A DNA stretch of 5,402 nucleotides from contig CAIKJM010000124.1 of NCBI GenBank assembly GCA_903827735.1, forward strand, positions 1 to 5,402, in the 5' to 3' direction. Within the stretch, counting starts at the first letter, position 1. Every line of letters starts with the position of its first letter. The notes beneath the pieces are model-generated. The model was not told the origin of the DNA. It ran no database searches and saw only the letters and a program-made list of their open reading frames with translations. Source of the DNA: an uncultured Rhodanobacter sp. (GTDB lineage Bacteria > Pseudomonadota > Gammaproteobacteria > Xanthomonadales > Rhodanobacteraceae). Made by a program: the position numbers and the translations under genes. This document shows positions 1 through 5,221 of the stretch, in pieces.

Positions 1-614
1 AAGTTCAGGTGCATGCCCACCAACCCTGCTGGACGCTTGCGGGCGATGGCATCGCACACGCCCGCGCCTAGATCGCCCCCCTGCAGCGCCCAACGTTCGC
101 TGTAGCCGAGACGACGAACGAGTTCGATCCACGCGTCCGCTATGCGCGGCAGCCGCCAGCCCGTGCTGACGGGCTTACCGGAAAAGCCGAACCCCGGCAT
201 GGATGGAGCGATGACATGGAAGGCCTGAGCCGGCTCGCCTGCCTGCGCCATGGGATGCGTTAGTAATGAGACGACCTTTCTGAATTCCAGCACCGAGCCT
301 GGCCAGCCGTGGCACATGACCAACGGGAGCGCGTCCGCATGCGGCGACTGCGCATGCAGGAAGTGAATGTCCAGTCCGTCGATGGGGGTGGTGAACTGCC
401 CCGTGGCATTGAGCCATGCCTCGGTCGTACGCCAGTCATAGTTCGTGCGCCAGTGTTCGCATAGCGCTTCCATCGAAGAGAGACGCACGCCCTGCGATGT
501 GTCGGGTACCGTTTCCCGATCGGGAAATCGCGTCCGCGCCAGCCGATCTTGCAGATCGAGCAGCTGTGCCTCGGGCACGGCAAGATGAAACGGCGAGATG
601 AGTGTGTCGCTCAT
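1..614 (-). CDS. Epoxide hydrolase-family alpha/beta hydrolase, 3' end beyond the window
   Basis: The visible part is the first 204 residues; it has no stop before the left edge and the family is usually near 380-400 residues, so about half is missing. Residues 1 to about 90 look like the epoxide hydrolase N-terminal (EHN) lid domain. The alpha/beta hydrolase core then begins: HGWPGS at 102-107 (oxyanion-hole loop), PGFGFSGKP at 140-148, and GGDLGA at 179-184, where Asp181 sits at the nucleophile elbow. An Asp nucleophile there is the mark of epoxide hydrolases, which open epoxides through an ester intermediate; the family also includes hydrolases with other substrates. Trp is usual after the nucleophile (GGDWG) and is Leu here. 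No signal peptide, so cytosolic. The ATG at 614-612 has a good Shine-Dalgarno (AAGGA, 6 nt away) and overlaps the stop of the upstream NmrA-like gene as ATGA. The His and second acid of the triad lie outside the window. Family is fairly sure, substrate unknown. Confidence 0.88.
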   Translation of the reverse strand, partial: MSDTLISPFHLAVPEAQLLDLQDRLARTRFPDRETVPDTSQGVRLSSMEALCEHWRTNYDWRTTEAWLNATGQFTTPIDGLDIHFLHAQSPHADALPLVMCHGWPGSVLEFRKVVSLLTHPMAQAGEPAQAFHVIAPSMPGFGFSGKPVSTGWRLPRIADAWIELVRRLGYSERWALQGGDLGAGVCDAIARKRPAGLVGMHLN

Positions 615-1522
615 GCGTGATCCTTTTTCTGTTCCAAGAGGGAGCGGATGGTTGTCCAGCGCACATCCGGGTAGCGATCGTTGTCCAGGGGCTCGAGCTT
701 TCCCTTGCCCGAGAACATGTTGTGCAGGTACTGCATGCCCTGGAACGGCGGAAAGACGCTAGCCTCGCTGGCAGGCTCCGAGGCACGGACAGTTCTGATC
801 CGGTCGGCCAAGTCATCGAGCGATCCCTGGAGAACGAGCTCGTATGGGACGCCGAAGACCTCGGAAGCCGTCGTCGCCAAGTCACGAGCGCTGACAGAGT
901 TACCCGAGATGCGCAGGAAGCGCGGTGAGGAAGGATCCATTACGGCGGCCGCGGTGAAATCGGCCACATCATCCATTGTCGTGAAATCGAGCGATTGATC
1001 CGGCGAGCCCCAATACATCACTTGGTGTCGTGCAAAGTCGTAGAGCGGGGATCGCTTCCACGTCAGCATGTCCGCAAACGCGCCGTTCAAGATCGACGTT
1101 GCGCGCACCGACGAGGTGGCGATCTCTCGATGGAATGCTCGTCGCAGATCGAAATTTCGGTTCTCCCCGCGTGGTACACGCGTCAGATCGCAAGAGAAGT
1201 CCGAAGGAATGAATCGCGGGACGCGCGCTGCTTCGGCGGCTCGAAACAGCTGGGTCTGAGCGACGACGATGACTTCTTGCAAGCCCGACAGAGCCGACAC
1301 CACGCAAGAGGATCCAGCGACCGCTTCCGACAGGCCCGCTGCATCGTCGAACGAGACCTGACACAGCTCGGCGTTCGATCGGCGCAACGACGGCGTCGAT
1401 TCGGCACATGTCCCGACGCGTACCAGCGCGCGAACCGACACGCCGCGTTTTGCCAGTGCCGTTGCGATGCGGCCACCCAACTCGCCGGTCGCGCCAGCGA
1501 GAGCGATGATCTTGTCAGCCAT
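611..1522 (-). CDS. NmrA-like / isoflavone reductase-like NAD(P)-binding oxidoreductase
   Basis: A 303-residue protein with an N-terminal Rossmann fold: strand KIIALAG, then GATGELGG at 10-17 fitting GxxGxxG for NAD(P) binding. RALVR at 31-35 ends the second strand, where arginines often favour NADP(H). RFIPSDFS at 103-110 matches the RF(I/F)PS(D/E)F motif of the isoflavone-reductase/PCBER and NmrA-like group of atypical short-chain dehydrogenases. In the segment where plant reductases carry a catalytic Lys, this protein has FDLRRAFHREI (124-134), with Arg and His but no Lys, so it may be a redox sensor or an enzyme with altered chemistry. Length is typical. The start at 1522 is preferred because the fold begins directly there and a weak Shine-Dalgarno (AAGAGA) lies 6 nt upstream; the frame stays open further upstream but enters the divergent LysR gene. 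It is first in a two-gene operon with the hydrolase and is probably controlled by the divergent LysR. Substrate unknown. Confidence 0.88.
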   Translation of the reverse strand: MADKIIALAGATGELGGRIATALAKRGVSVRALVRVGTCAESTPSLRRSNAELCQVSFDDAAGLSEAVAGSSCVVSALSGLQEVIVVAQTQLFRAAEAARVPRFIPSDFSCDLTRVPRGENRNFDLRRAFHREIATSSVRATSILNGAFADMLTWKRSPLYDFARHQVMYWGSPDQSLDFTTMDDVADFTAAAVMDPSSPRFLRISGNSVSARDLATTASEVFGVPYELVLQGSLDDLADRIRTVRASEPASEASVFPPFQGMQYLHNMFSGKGKLEPLDNDRYPDVRWTTIRSLLEQKKDHA

Positions 1523-1595
1523 GGTTTTTCTCTTGAGGTTACGCTCGATCGTAGAAAGCGCGATGCTCCCGGCATAGCCGCAAAGCGTGGACGAC

Positions 1596-1615
1596 TCGTT
1601 CCGATTGTGGAACGA
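1596..1615. promoter_or_regulatory. Perfect inverted repeat, candidate LysR operator
   Basis: TCGTTCC and GGAACGA form perfect 7-bp arms around the spacer GATTGT in the 100-bp gap between the divergent starts. It contains a T-N11-A pairing (T1600 to A1612), the loose signature of LysR-family binding sites. It ends 7 nt before the LysR ATG, so binding there would fit autorepression, and a transcript starting upstream could fold it into a hairpin near the ribosome site. The function is inferred from position and symmetry only. Confidence 0.5.
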
Positions 1616-1622
1616 TCCAGGC

Positions 1623-2528
1623 ATGGAACTTTCTGATCTACGCGTCTTTCTCCGCGTGCTCGACAGCGGATCGTTGTCGTCTGCGGCTCGCACCATCGGA
1701 TGGCCGAAGTCGTCGGTCAGCCGGTCGCTCAATCGACTCGAGTCGGACGTGGGAGCAGCGCTTTTGGACCGCTCCGGACGCCGCGTCAAGGTGACCGATG
1801 CAGGGCTCGCGCTACAACCTCATGCCGCGTCCCTGCTTGCCGCAGCAGAAGATGCGCAGGCTTCCATCGACAGCACCGCCGGCTTGCTGCGCGGCAGCCT
1901 CAAGGTGAACCTGCCCTTCGCACTCGCGGCGATTCTGCTCGCCCCCATGCTGGCGGACTTTCTGAAACACTACCCCGATCTCGATCTCGTGCTGGACGTC
2001 GACAATCGCAGGGTCGATCTGGCCGCGGAAGAAGTGGATATCGCCCTGCGCATCGGTCCACTCCCCAGTTCCGAACTCGTAGCGCGGCACCTCGCCATCA
2101 TGGCGCTTTGGACATGCGCCAGTCCGAGCTATCTGGCCGATCGAGGAACGCCAAGCGAGCCTTCCGAGCTGGTGAACCATCGACTTTTGTCGCGAATCAA
2201 TCAGCCGGCATGCTGGCGATACGCTTCACCCAAAGGCGATGCGATCGAGATCAACGTGACTCCTCGCACGGTCATACCGGACGTCGCGGCGATGTTGCCC
2301 GCGCTCGTTAACGGATGCGGCATCGGTCGGCTGCCGGACTTTCTCGCAGCGCCCGCGGTCATGGACGGCTCACTGGCGCGCCTGTTCGCGAATTACGGAG
2401 CCGAGCGCGTTGACTTGCATGCCTTGTACACCAATCGGAAAACGCTTCCAGCAAAGGCAGGAATCTTCATCAACGCAGTCGCGGCCTATCTCTCAGGCTT
2501 GAGAAAACAACTGAACATCGAGCCCTGA
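1623..2528 (+). CDS. LysR-family transcriptional regulator, CrgA-like
   Basis: A 301-residue protein of usual LysR length. Residues 1 to about 60 form the winged helix-turn-helix: MELSDLRVFLRVLDSGSLSSAARTIG... with the recognition helix in WPKSSVSRSLNRLE and the wing in LLDRSGRRVKVTDAG. A linker helix follows (about 62-88), then a periplasmic-binding-protein-like effector domain from about residue 90, with the strand GSLKVNLP and the segment VDIALRIGPLPSSELVARHL, typical of the CrgA-like subgroup. The ATG at 1623 fits the family N-terminus; an in-frame GTG at 1587 would add 12 residues with no family counterpart. The Shine-Dalgarno is weak. Divergent from the NmrA-like/hydrolase operon across 100 bp, so it probably regulates that operon and itself in response to an unidentified ligand. 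It lies on the same strand as the downstream beta-lactamase but 472 bp away, and nothing seen marks it as AmpR/PenR, so control of the lactamase is not implied. Confidence 0.92.
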   Translation: MELSDLRVFLRVLDSGSLSSAARTIGWPKSSVSRSLNRLESDVGAALLDRSGRRVKVTDAGLALQPHAASLLAAAEDAQASIDSTAGLLRGSLKVNLPFALAAILLAPMLADFLKHYPDLDLVLDVDNRRVDLAAEEVDIALRIGPLPSSELVARHLAIMALWTCASPSYLADRGTPSEPSELVNHRLLSRINQPACWRYASPKGDAIEINVTPRTVIPDVAAMLPALVNGCGIGRLPDFLAAPAVMDGSLARLFANYGAERVDLHALYTNRKTLPAKAGIFINAVAAYLSGLRKQLNIEP

Positions 2529-2588
2529 CCGAACGACGAGGTTAGCTATGCAACTTCACCCGTGCGCCCGCGCTGGGATGAGGCCAGC

Positions 2589-2605
2589 TGGGCACTGATT
2601 GCCCA
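2589..2605 (+). terminator. Weak hairpin downstream of the LysR gene
   Basis: TGGGCA and TGCCCA pair perfectly around the loop CTGAT, 61 nt after the LysR stop. No T-run follows, so it does not meet the usual standard for an intrinsic terminator. It may act with Rho, protect an RNA end, or have no role. Confidence 0.2.
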
Positions 2606-2711
2606 ACGCCTGATTGCCTCTAGTAGGTTTGGGTGCTATGGAGTAAGAACGTCCCGCTACGGGTCAACTAATCGGGCTGCACTGGGTCGGCTGCTGCCAA
2701 GCGGCGGCTAA

Positions 2712-2754
2712 GACCGATCATGCGGGTTGGCGAGGCGATCATCGATGATCGGTC
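2712..2754. repeat. 10-bp perfect inverted repeat with nested 16-bp palindrome
   Basis: GACCGATCAT (2712-2721) and ATGATCGGTC (2745-2754) are perfect reverse complements 23 bp apart. The right arm also overlaps a 16-bp perfect palindrome, CGATCATCGATGATCG (2736-2751). The core GATCAT/ATGATC therefore appears three times in alternating orientation. The two structures are mutually exclusive, so a transcript could fold in either of two ways. This could be a multi-site operator, a recombination remnant or a transcript end; position alone does not decide. Confidence 0.55.
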
Positions 2755-2945
2755 GTGTGATGCGTTCGGCGCGCTGCGCTACGCCTAAGAACCAGTCCCC
2801 AAAGTCACTGTCAGAGTGGATTTGTGAGGATGGGAATCGATGCACACGTTGGCACTACCCGGTTTTATGGGGCAGGCCTTGCGATTTCCTCCGGTTTCGG
2901 TCGAGCCGCGAGAGCCCATCCCTTATGATTTACGGCCACCTTGGA

Positions 2946-2962
2946 CCGCCACATCGTGGTGG
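2946..2962 (+). other. Short hairpin upstream of the beta-lactamase start
   Basis: CCGCCAC and GTGGTGG pair around an ATC loop (7 pairs as RNA, one of them G-U), ending 38 nt before the lactamase ATG. If the transcript starts upstream, this would be a 5' UTR stem. A three-base loop is tight, and no function can be assigned. Confidence 0.25.
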
Positions 2963-3000
2963 GGCTATTGACCTAGTGACGCACACGCCTTCGGAAATCC

Positions 3001-4008
3001 ATGAGCACGCACATTAAATTTTTCACCCGCTGCTGCTTGCAACTGTGCCTGGCACTTTTGTTGGTCACCCCTGCGATCGCTGCCGAAGCGCCAGATGCAC
3101 GCCTGCAACGTGCGCTGGCGCAACTTGCGGACAGGGCGCAACCCGGTGTCTTGGGCATCACCGTGGTGGATATGGATACGCGGGCGCATATACGGATCAA
3201 CGCCGATCGCGCATATCCGATGATGAGCGTGTTCAAAGCGCCGGTCGCCGCGGCGGTGCTTGCGCAGGTGGATGCAGGGCGCATCTCTTTGAATCAGGAG
3301 GTGACGATCACCCGCGCCCAGGTGGTGGACGGCACCGCTGTGCCTTCCGTCGGCGCGCATTTTTCGGGTGACCAAATGCACTTCACGGTCGAGCGATTAC
3401 TGACAGCCGCGGTGAGCGAAAGCGACAACACCGCCGTCGATGCATTGATCCGATTGCTGGGCGGTCCGCAGGTGGTTACGCAATTTCTGCGCAAGCACGG
3501 TATCGAGGGTATGCGCGTAGACCTTGGCGAGGGCGACATCAGCCACATCTTCGAGGACACGGCTAACGGACAAACCATCCCGACCAATGAAACCGATGAG
3601 GCGGCGCTGGCGCGGCGGCGCCGCGGTTACCGCGCCTATCTCAATGACCCGCGCGATCGAACGACGCCGGATGCGGCAGCCGACTTTCTTGAAAAGCTTT
3701 GGACGGGTCGGCTGCTTTCGGCAGATTCGAGCAAGCGGCTGCTCGATCTGATGTACGGGCAGACGAAGCCGGTTCGTTTGCGCGCTGGATTGCCCGGCAA
3801 CGTGCGCTTTGCCGACAAGTGCGGCACGTCCTATTCGCTGGATGGCGAAACCGCCGCATACAACGATATCGGCATCCTCACCTGGCCCAACGGTCACACC
3901 GTCATTGTGGCTGCCTTTCTTATGGGATCGAAGGCGGATAAGCCAACACGAGACGCGCTGTTTGCCGAGATCGGCGAGGACGTGAGCTCCATGTCCGAAG
4001 CGCGATAG
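3001..4008 (+). CDS. Class A beta-lactamase-family serine hydrolase, exported, with remodelled omega loop
   Basis: A 335-residue protein, longer than the usual 285-300. Residues 1-28 look like a Sec signal peptide: basic MSTHIKFFTR, hydrophobic core, likely cleavage after AIA or AIAA; no lipobox, so probably a soluble periplasmic enzyme. Class A motifs occur in order: SVFK at 76-79 (nucleophile Ser76 and Lys79), SDN at 141-143, Glu177 exactly 36 residues after the SDN serine as for Glu166 in TEM, and KCGTS at 273-277 in place of KTG. The SVFK...AVSESDN stretch resembles the A2 (PER/VEB-like) branch. By hand alignment Leu175 replaces R164 and Ser181 replaces N170. About 29 extra residues, including a basic segment ALARRRRGYRAYL, follow before NDPRDRTTP; about 5 extra residues lie before SDN. 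All catalytic residues except the KTG threonine are present, so beta-lactam hydrolysis is likely, but the spectrum cannot be predicted. GGA lies 8 nt before the ATG as a weak ribosome site. No adjacent AmpR-type regulator. Confidence 0.88.
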   Translation: MSTHIKFFTRCCLQLCLALLLVTPAIAAEAPDARLQRALAQLADRAQPGVLGITVVDMDTRAHIRINADRAYPMMSVFKAPVAAAVLAQVDAGRISLNQEVTITRAQVVDGTAVPSVGAHFSGDQMHFTVERLLTAAVSESDNTAVDALIRLLGGPQVVTQFLRKHGIEGMRVDLGEGDISHIFEDTANGQTIPTNETDEAALARRRRGYRAYLNDPRDRTTPDAAADFLEKLWTGRLLSADSSKRLLDLMYGQTKPVRLRAGLPGNVRFADKCGTSYSLDGETAAYNDIGILTWPNGHTVIVAAFLMGSKADKPTRDALFAEIGEDVSSMSEAR

Positions 4009-4045
4009 CGACATTCCATGGTCTTTTGCCGCCGCGTGGGGTTAA

Positions 4046-4059
4046 GCGAAGCGCTTCGC
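4046..4059 (+). terminator. Possible terminator hairpin after the beta-lactamase
   Basis: GCGAAGCGCTTCGC is a perfect 14-bp palindrome starting 38 nt after the lactamase stop, giving a 5-bp GC-rich stem with a GCGC loop. A short CTTTT follows 5 nt later (4064-4068) rather than directly, so intrinsic termination is only possible. Confidence 0.3.
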
Positions 4060-4143
4060 GAGAGCTTTTGACGACGGCTGAGGGCGCGTGCCGACCACCG
4101 CTCATTTCTCTGTCCGATGCGCGAGATGGCGCATGCTTAAACG

Positions 4144-4173
4144 GGAAAGGGAGCGGCAAGCGGCTCGCTTTCC
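4144..4173. terminator. Candidate bidirectional terminator hairpin
   Basis: GGAAAG-G-GAGC pairs with GCTC-G-CTTTCC: 10 pairs with one G-G mismatch and an 8-nt loop. It lies between two converging genes, about 135 nt past the lactamase stop and 155 nt past the end of the opposite gene. No strong T-run follows on either strand (only CGTTTAAG on the minus strand), so the terminator role is inferred from stem strength and position. Confidence 0.35.
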
Positions 4174-4327
4174 AACAGGCTCCAACTTCGTTGCCTCCAC
4201 CGTCTATGAGGTCACTGTACGGCACGATAGAAGTGAGGCGCACACGCGCTGTTTACTGATGCTTCGGCAACCCTCGCAAGCAAGACGTCACCCAATCGCG
4301 GAGCTGGTGTCGTTGCGATGCAGTGGT

Positions 4328-4654
4328 TTACTTGTGTGACTTCCTGCGCGGACCTTGTGCGGCGGCCAGCGCGGCTTTGTCCTGTTTTCGCTTCGCCTTG
4401 GCGGCCACTTTTGCCGCCTTGCTGGCCTTTTTGGCGGCCTGCTGTTTGGCTTTTGCAGCTTGTTTGGCCGCTTTTTGGGAGGCCTTGTTAGCCTGCCTCG
4501 TCGCTTTGTCCGTTGCCTTGGTCGGCGCATTCGCCGGCGCCGGAGCGGCGGCGGAAGCGGGGGCAGGCTGACTTGCCTGCGCTTGCGCCAGCACGGGGCC
4601 GCAGAGCGTTACGCCGGCCGCAAGCATTACAGTGAGTAACAATTTGCGAATCAT
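4328..4654 (-). CDS. Small exported Lys/Ala-rich protein of unknown function
   Basis: A 108-residue protein in three parts. Residues 1-23 are a clear signal peptide: MIRK, a hydrophobic core, and likely cleavage after VLA (21-23) or AQA. Residues 24-45 are a Gln/Pro/Ala-rich linker. Residues 46-93 are almost only Ala, Lys and Gln, with 15 lysines and two acidic residues, spaced as AAK/KAxK so that a long basic helix is expected; the tail ends GPRRKSHK. The tract recalls the C-terminal tails of histone H1-like bacterial proteins, but the signal peptide points to the periplasm or outside, where polyanion, envelope or nucleic-acid contact is possible. No enzyme motif is seen, and the low complexity makes homology unreliable. 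The start is supported by the signal peptide and by GAGG about 10 nt upstream. Single gene, convergent with the lactamase. Confidence 0.8.
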   Translation of the reverse strand: MIRKLLLTVMLAAGVTLCGPVLAQAQASQPAPASAAAPAPANAPTKATDKATRQANKASQKAAKQAAKAKQQAAKKASKAAKVAAKAKRKQDKAALAAAQGPRRKSHK

Positions 4655-5218
4655 GATGATGAGGCCTCGTATGTCTGAGTGGCTGCCGCGCCCGGCTTAC
4701 GTTGCGCACGCGCGACATGGCTCGCGCACAATGCATGGATCTCGGCATACCGGCGCTGAATAGTCAGAAGGTGGTGGTGTCGGCACATTCTGGGGATTGG
4801 CCAAGCGGGTGAGAGCCAGTGCCCGCTCGTTGCGCTTTGATCTGCATCAGCAGCCCAGGTACGCCTAGTCGCCCAATGCGATCTACATAACCAACGCTGG
4901 CGAACAACTAGCGCGCCTCAGCAACCGCCCGGTGGGCAGGCTCCGGATACTTAGCACCACTGCTCGGGCGTAGAAGTAACGCGGGGCGTCGGTTTCGAAA
5001 GTGTTCCCCAACGTCTGCCGCCACGGTGGTCGGTTCGTGATGAAGTTGTACATCTTCGGCGAGTGAAAGCGGGCCATCAGGTCAGCCTGCGTTCCGCTTC
5101 GTTTGGACGATTCGCCGCTTGGAAACGTCCATGGTCCGCTACGGAACATTCCAGTAAAGCCAGCGAAGCGTAGGCCATACAGTGTTCTTCCACGCCGCGT
5201 CGGCGAGAGGAAGAACAG
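4655..5218. other. 564-bp stretch without an intact gene
   Basis: It lies between two divergently read genes and must hold both their promoters, but no convincing -35/-10 pair was found. The left part (4655-4882) shows frequent stops and one inverted repeat at 4710-4727. The right part contains the coding-like minus-strand frame listed separately. Confidence 0.5.
4710..4727. promoter_or_regulatory. Inverted repeat upstream of the Lys/Ala-rich gene
   Basis: GCGCGA and TCGCGC pair perfectly around CATGGC, 55 bp upstream of the minus-strand start at 4654. The position suits an operator, but short GC-rich dyads like this arise by chance in such DNA. Confidence 0.25.
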
Positions 5219-5221
5219 GTG
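4883..5221 (-). pseudogene. Possible gene remnant on the minus strand
   Basis: This frame is open for 113 codons but has no good start: the only early ATG (5149) lacks a Shine-Dalgarno, and the protein-like reading already begins before it (YGLRFAGFTG just upstream). From 5149 to the stop I count about 72% G or C in third positions against about 58% in second positions, as expected of coding DNA in a GC-rich genome. The peptide has a protein-like composition, with segments such as ADLMARFHSPKMYNFITN and DAPRYFYARAVVLS. I do not recognise the family. The upstream end abuts the ribosome site and start of the plus-strand gene at 5219, so any original 5' part is missing. A small intact gene or a chance open frame are the alternatives. 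Confidence 0.3.

Larger units (their letters stand above)
2529..3000. other. 472-bp intergenic stretch without a convincing gene
   Basis: No open frame here has both a credible start signal and a recognisable product. A frame open from about 2540 to 2711 has no ATG and reads as low-similarity protein. A 32-residue frame (2830-2928) starts with ATG after GTGAGG but resembles nothing known to me. The stretch does contain clear dyads: a 6-bp stem (2589-2605), a 10-bp inverted repeat (2712-2754), a 16-bp palindrome (2736-2751) and a hairpin (2946-2962). A 9-bp direct repeat CTGATTGCC occurs at 2595 and 2610. The lactamase promoter must lie here or upstream, but no convincing -35/-10 pair is seen; TATGAT at 2924-2929 is the best single -10 match and lacks a good -35. 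Confidence 0.6.
4009..4327. other. 319-bp convergent intergenic region with several hairpins
   Basis: This separates the plus-strand lactamase from the convergent Lys/Ala-rich gene. The open frames here have no recognisable product or good start signals. Three dyads lie in the first 165 bp: 4046-4059, ATGCGC/GCGCAT at 4117-4134, and the long stem at 4144-4173. From 4174 to 4327 I see nothing distinctive. Confidence 0.55.

Noticed and set aside
1587..1622. GTG at 1587 as an earlier LysR start
   Set aside because: LysR proteins normally begin just before the ...LRVFLRV helix, as the ATG at 1623 gives; the extra 12 residues look unrelated.
1523..1789. In-frame upstream extension of the NmrA-like gene by 89 codons
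   Set aside because: It would cover the divergent LysR start and HTH region antisense; the Rossmann fold begins right after the ATG at 1522, and the added peptide has no family counterpart.
1700..2311. 203-codon plus-strand open frame inside the LysR gene
   Set aside because: Arg/Ser/Pro-rich out-of-frame reading of GC-rich coding DNA; the LysR frame has full family support.
2540..2711. Transposase N-terminal remnant suggested by the reading DEASWALIAQRLI
   Set aside because: Only a faint likeness to the IS5-type WALIAPLLP start, with no further similarity, no start codon and no terminal repeats.
2601..2760. Integron attC-like site (GCCCAAC at 2601 fits RYYYAAC)
   Set aside because: No matching GTTRRRY partner at a suitable distance and no second core pair, so the match is chance.
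2968..3000. TTGACC as a -35 box for the lactamase
   Set aside because: No acceptable -10 hexamer lies 16-18 bp downstream before the start codon.
1623..4008. LysR plus class A lactamase as an AmpR/PenR-bla inducible pair
   Set aside because: AmpR/PenR genes are normally divergent from and close to their lactamase; here both are on the same strand, 472 bp apart, and this LysR is CrgA-like and divergent from another operon.
3397..4014. 205-codon minus-strand frame opposite the lactamase
   Set aside because: Antisense shadow of a gene with complete catalytic motifs; no recognisable domain of its own.
4323..4639. Plus-strand open frames opposite the Lys/Ala-rich gene (Ala/Leu/Phe-rich)
   Set aside because: They mirror the Lys/Ala repeat in antisense; the minus-strand frame has a signal peptide and ribosome site and they do not.
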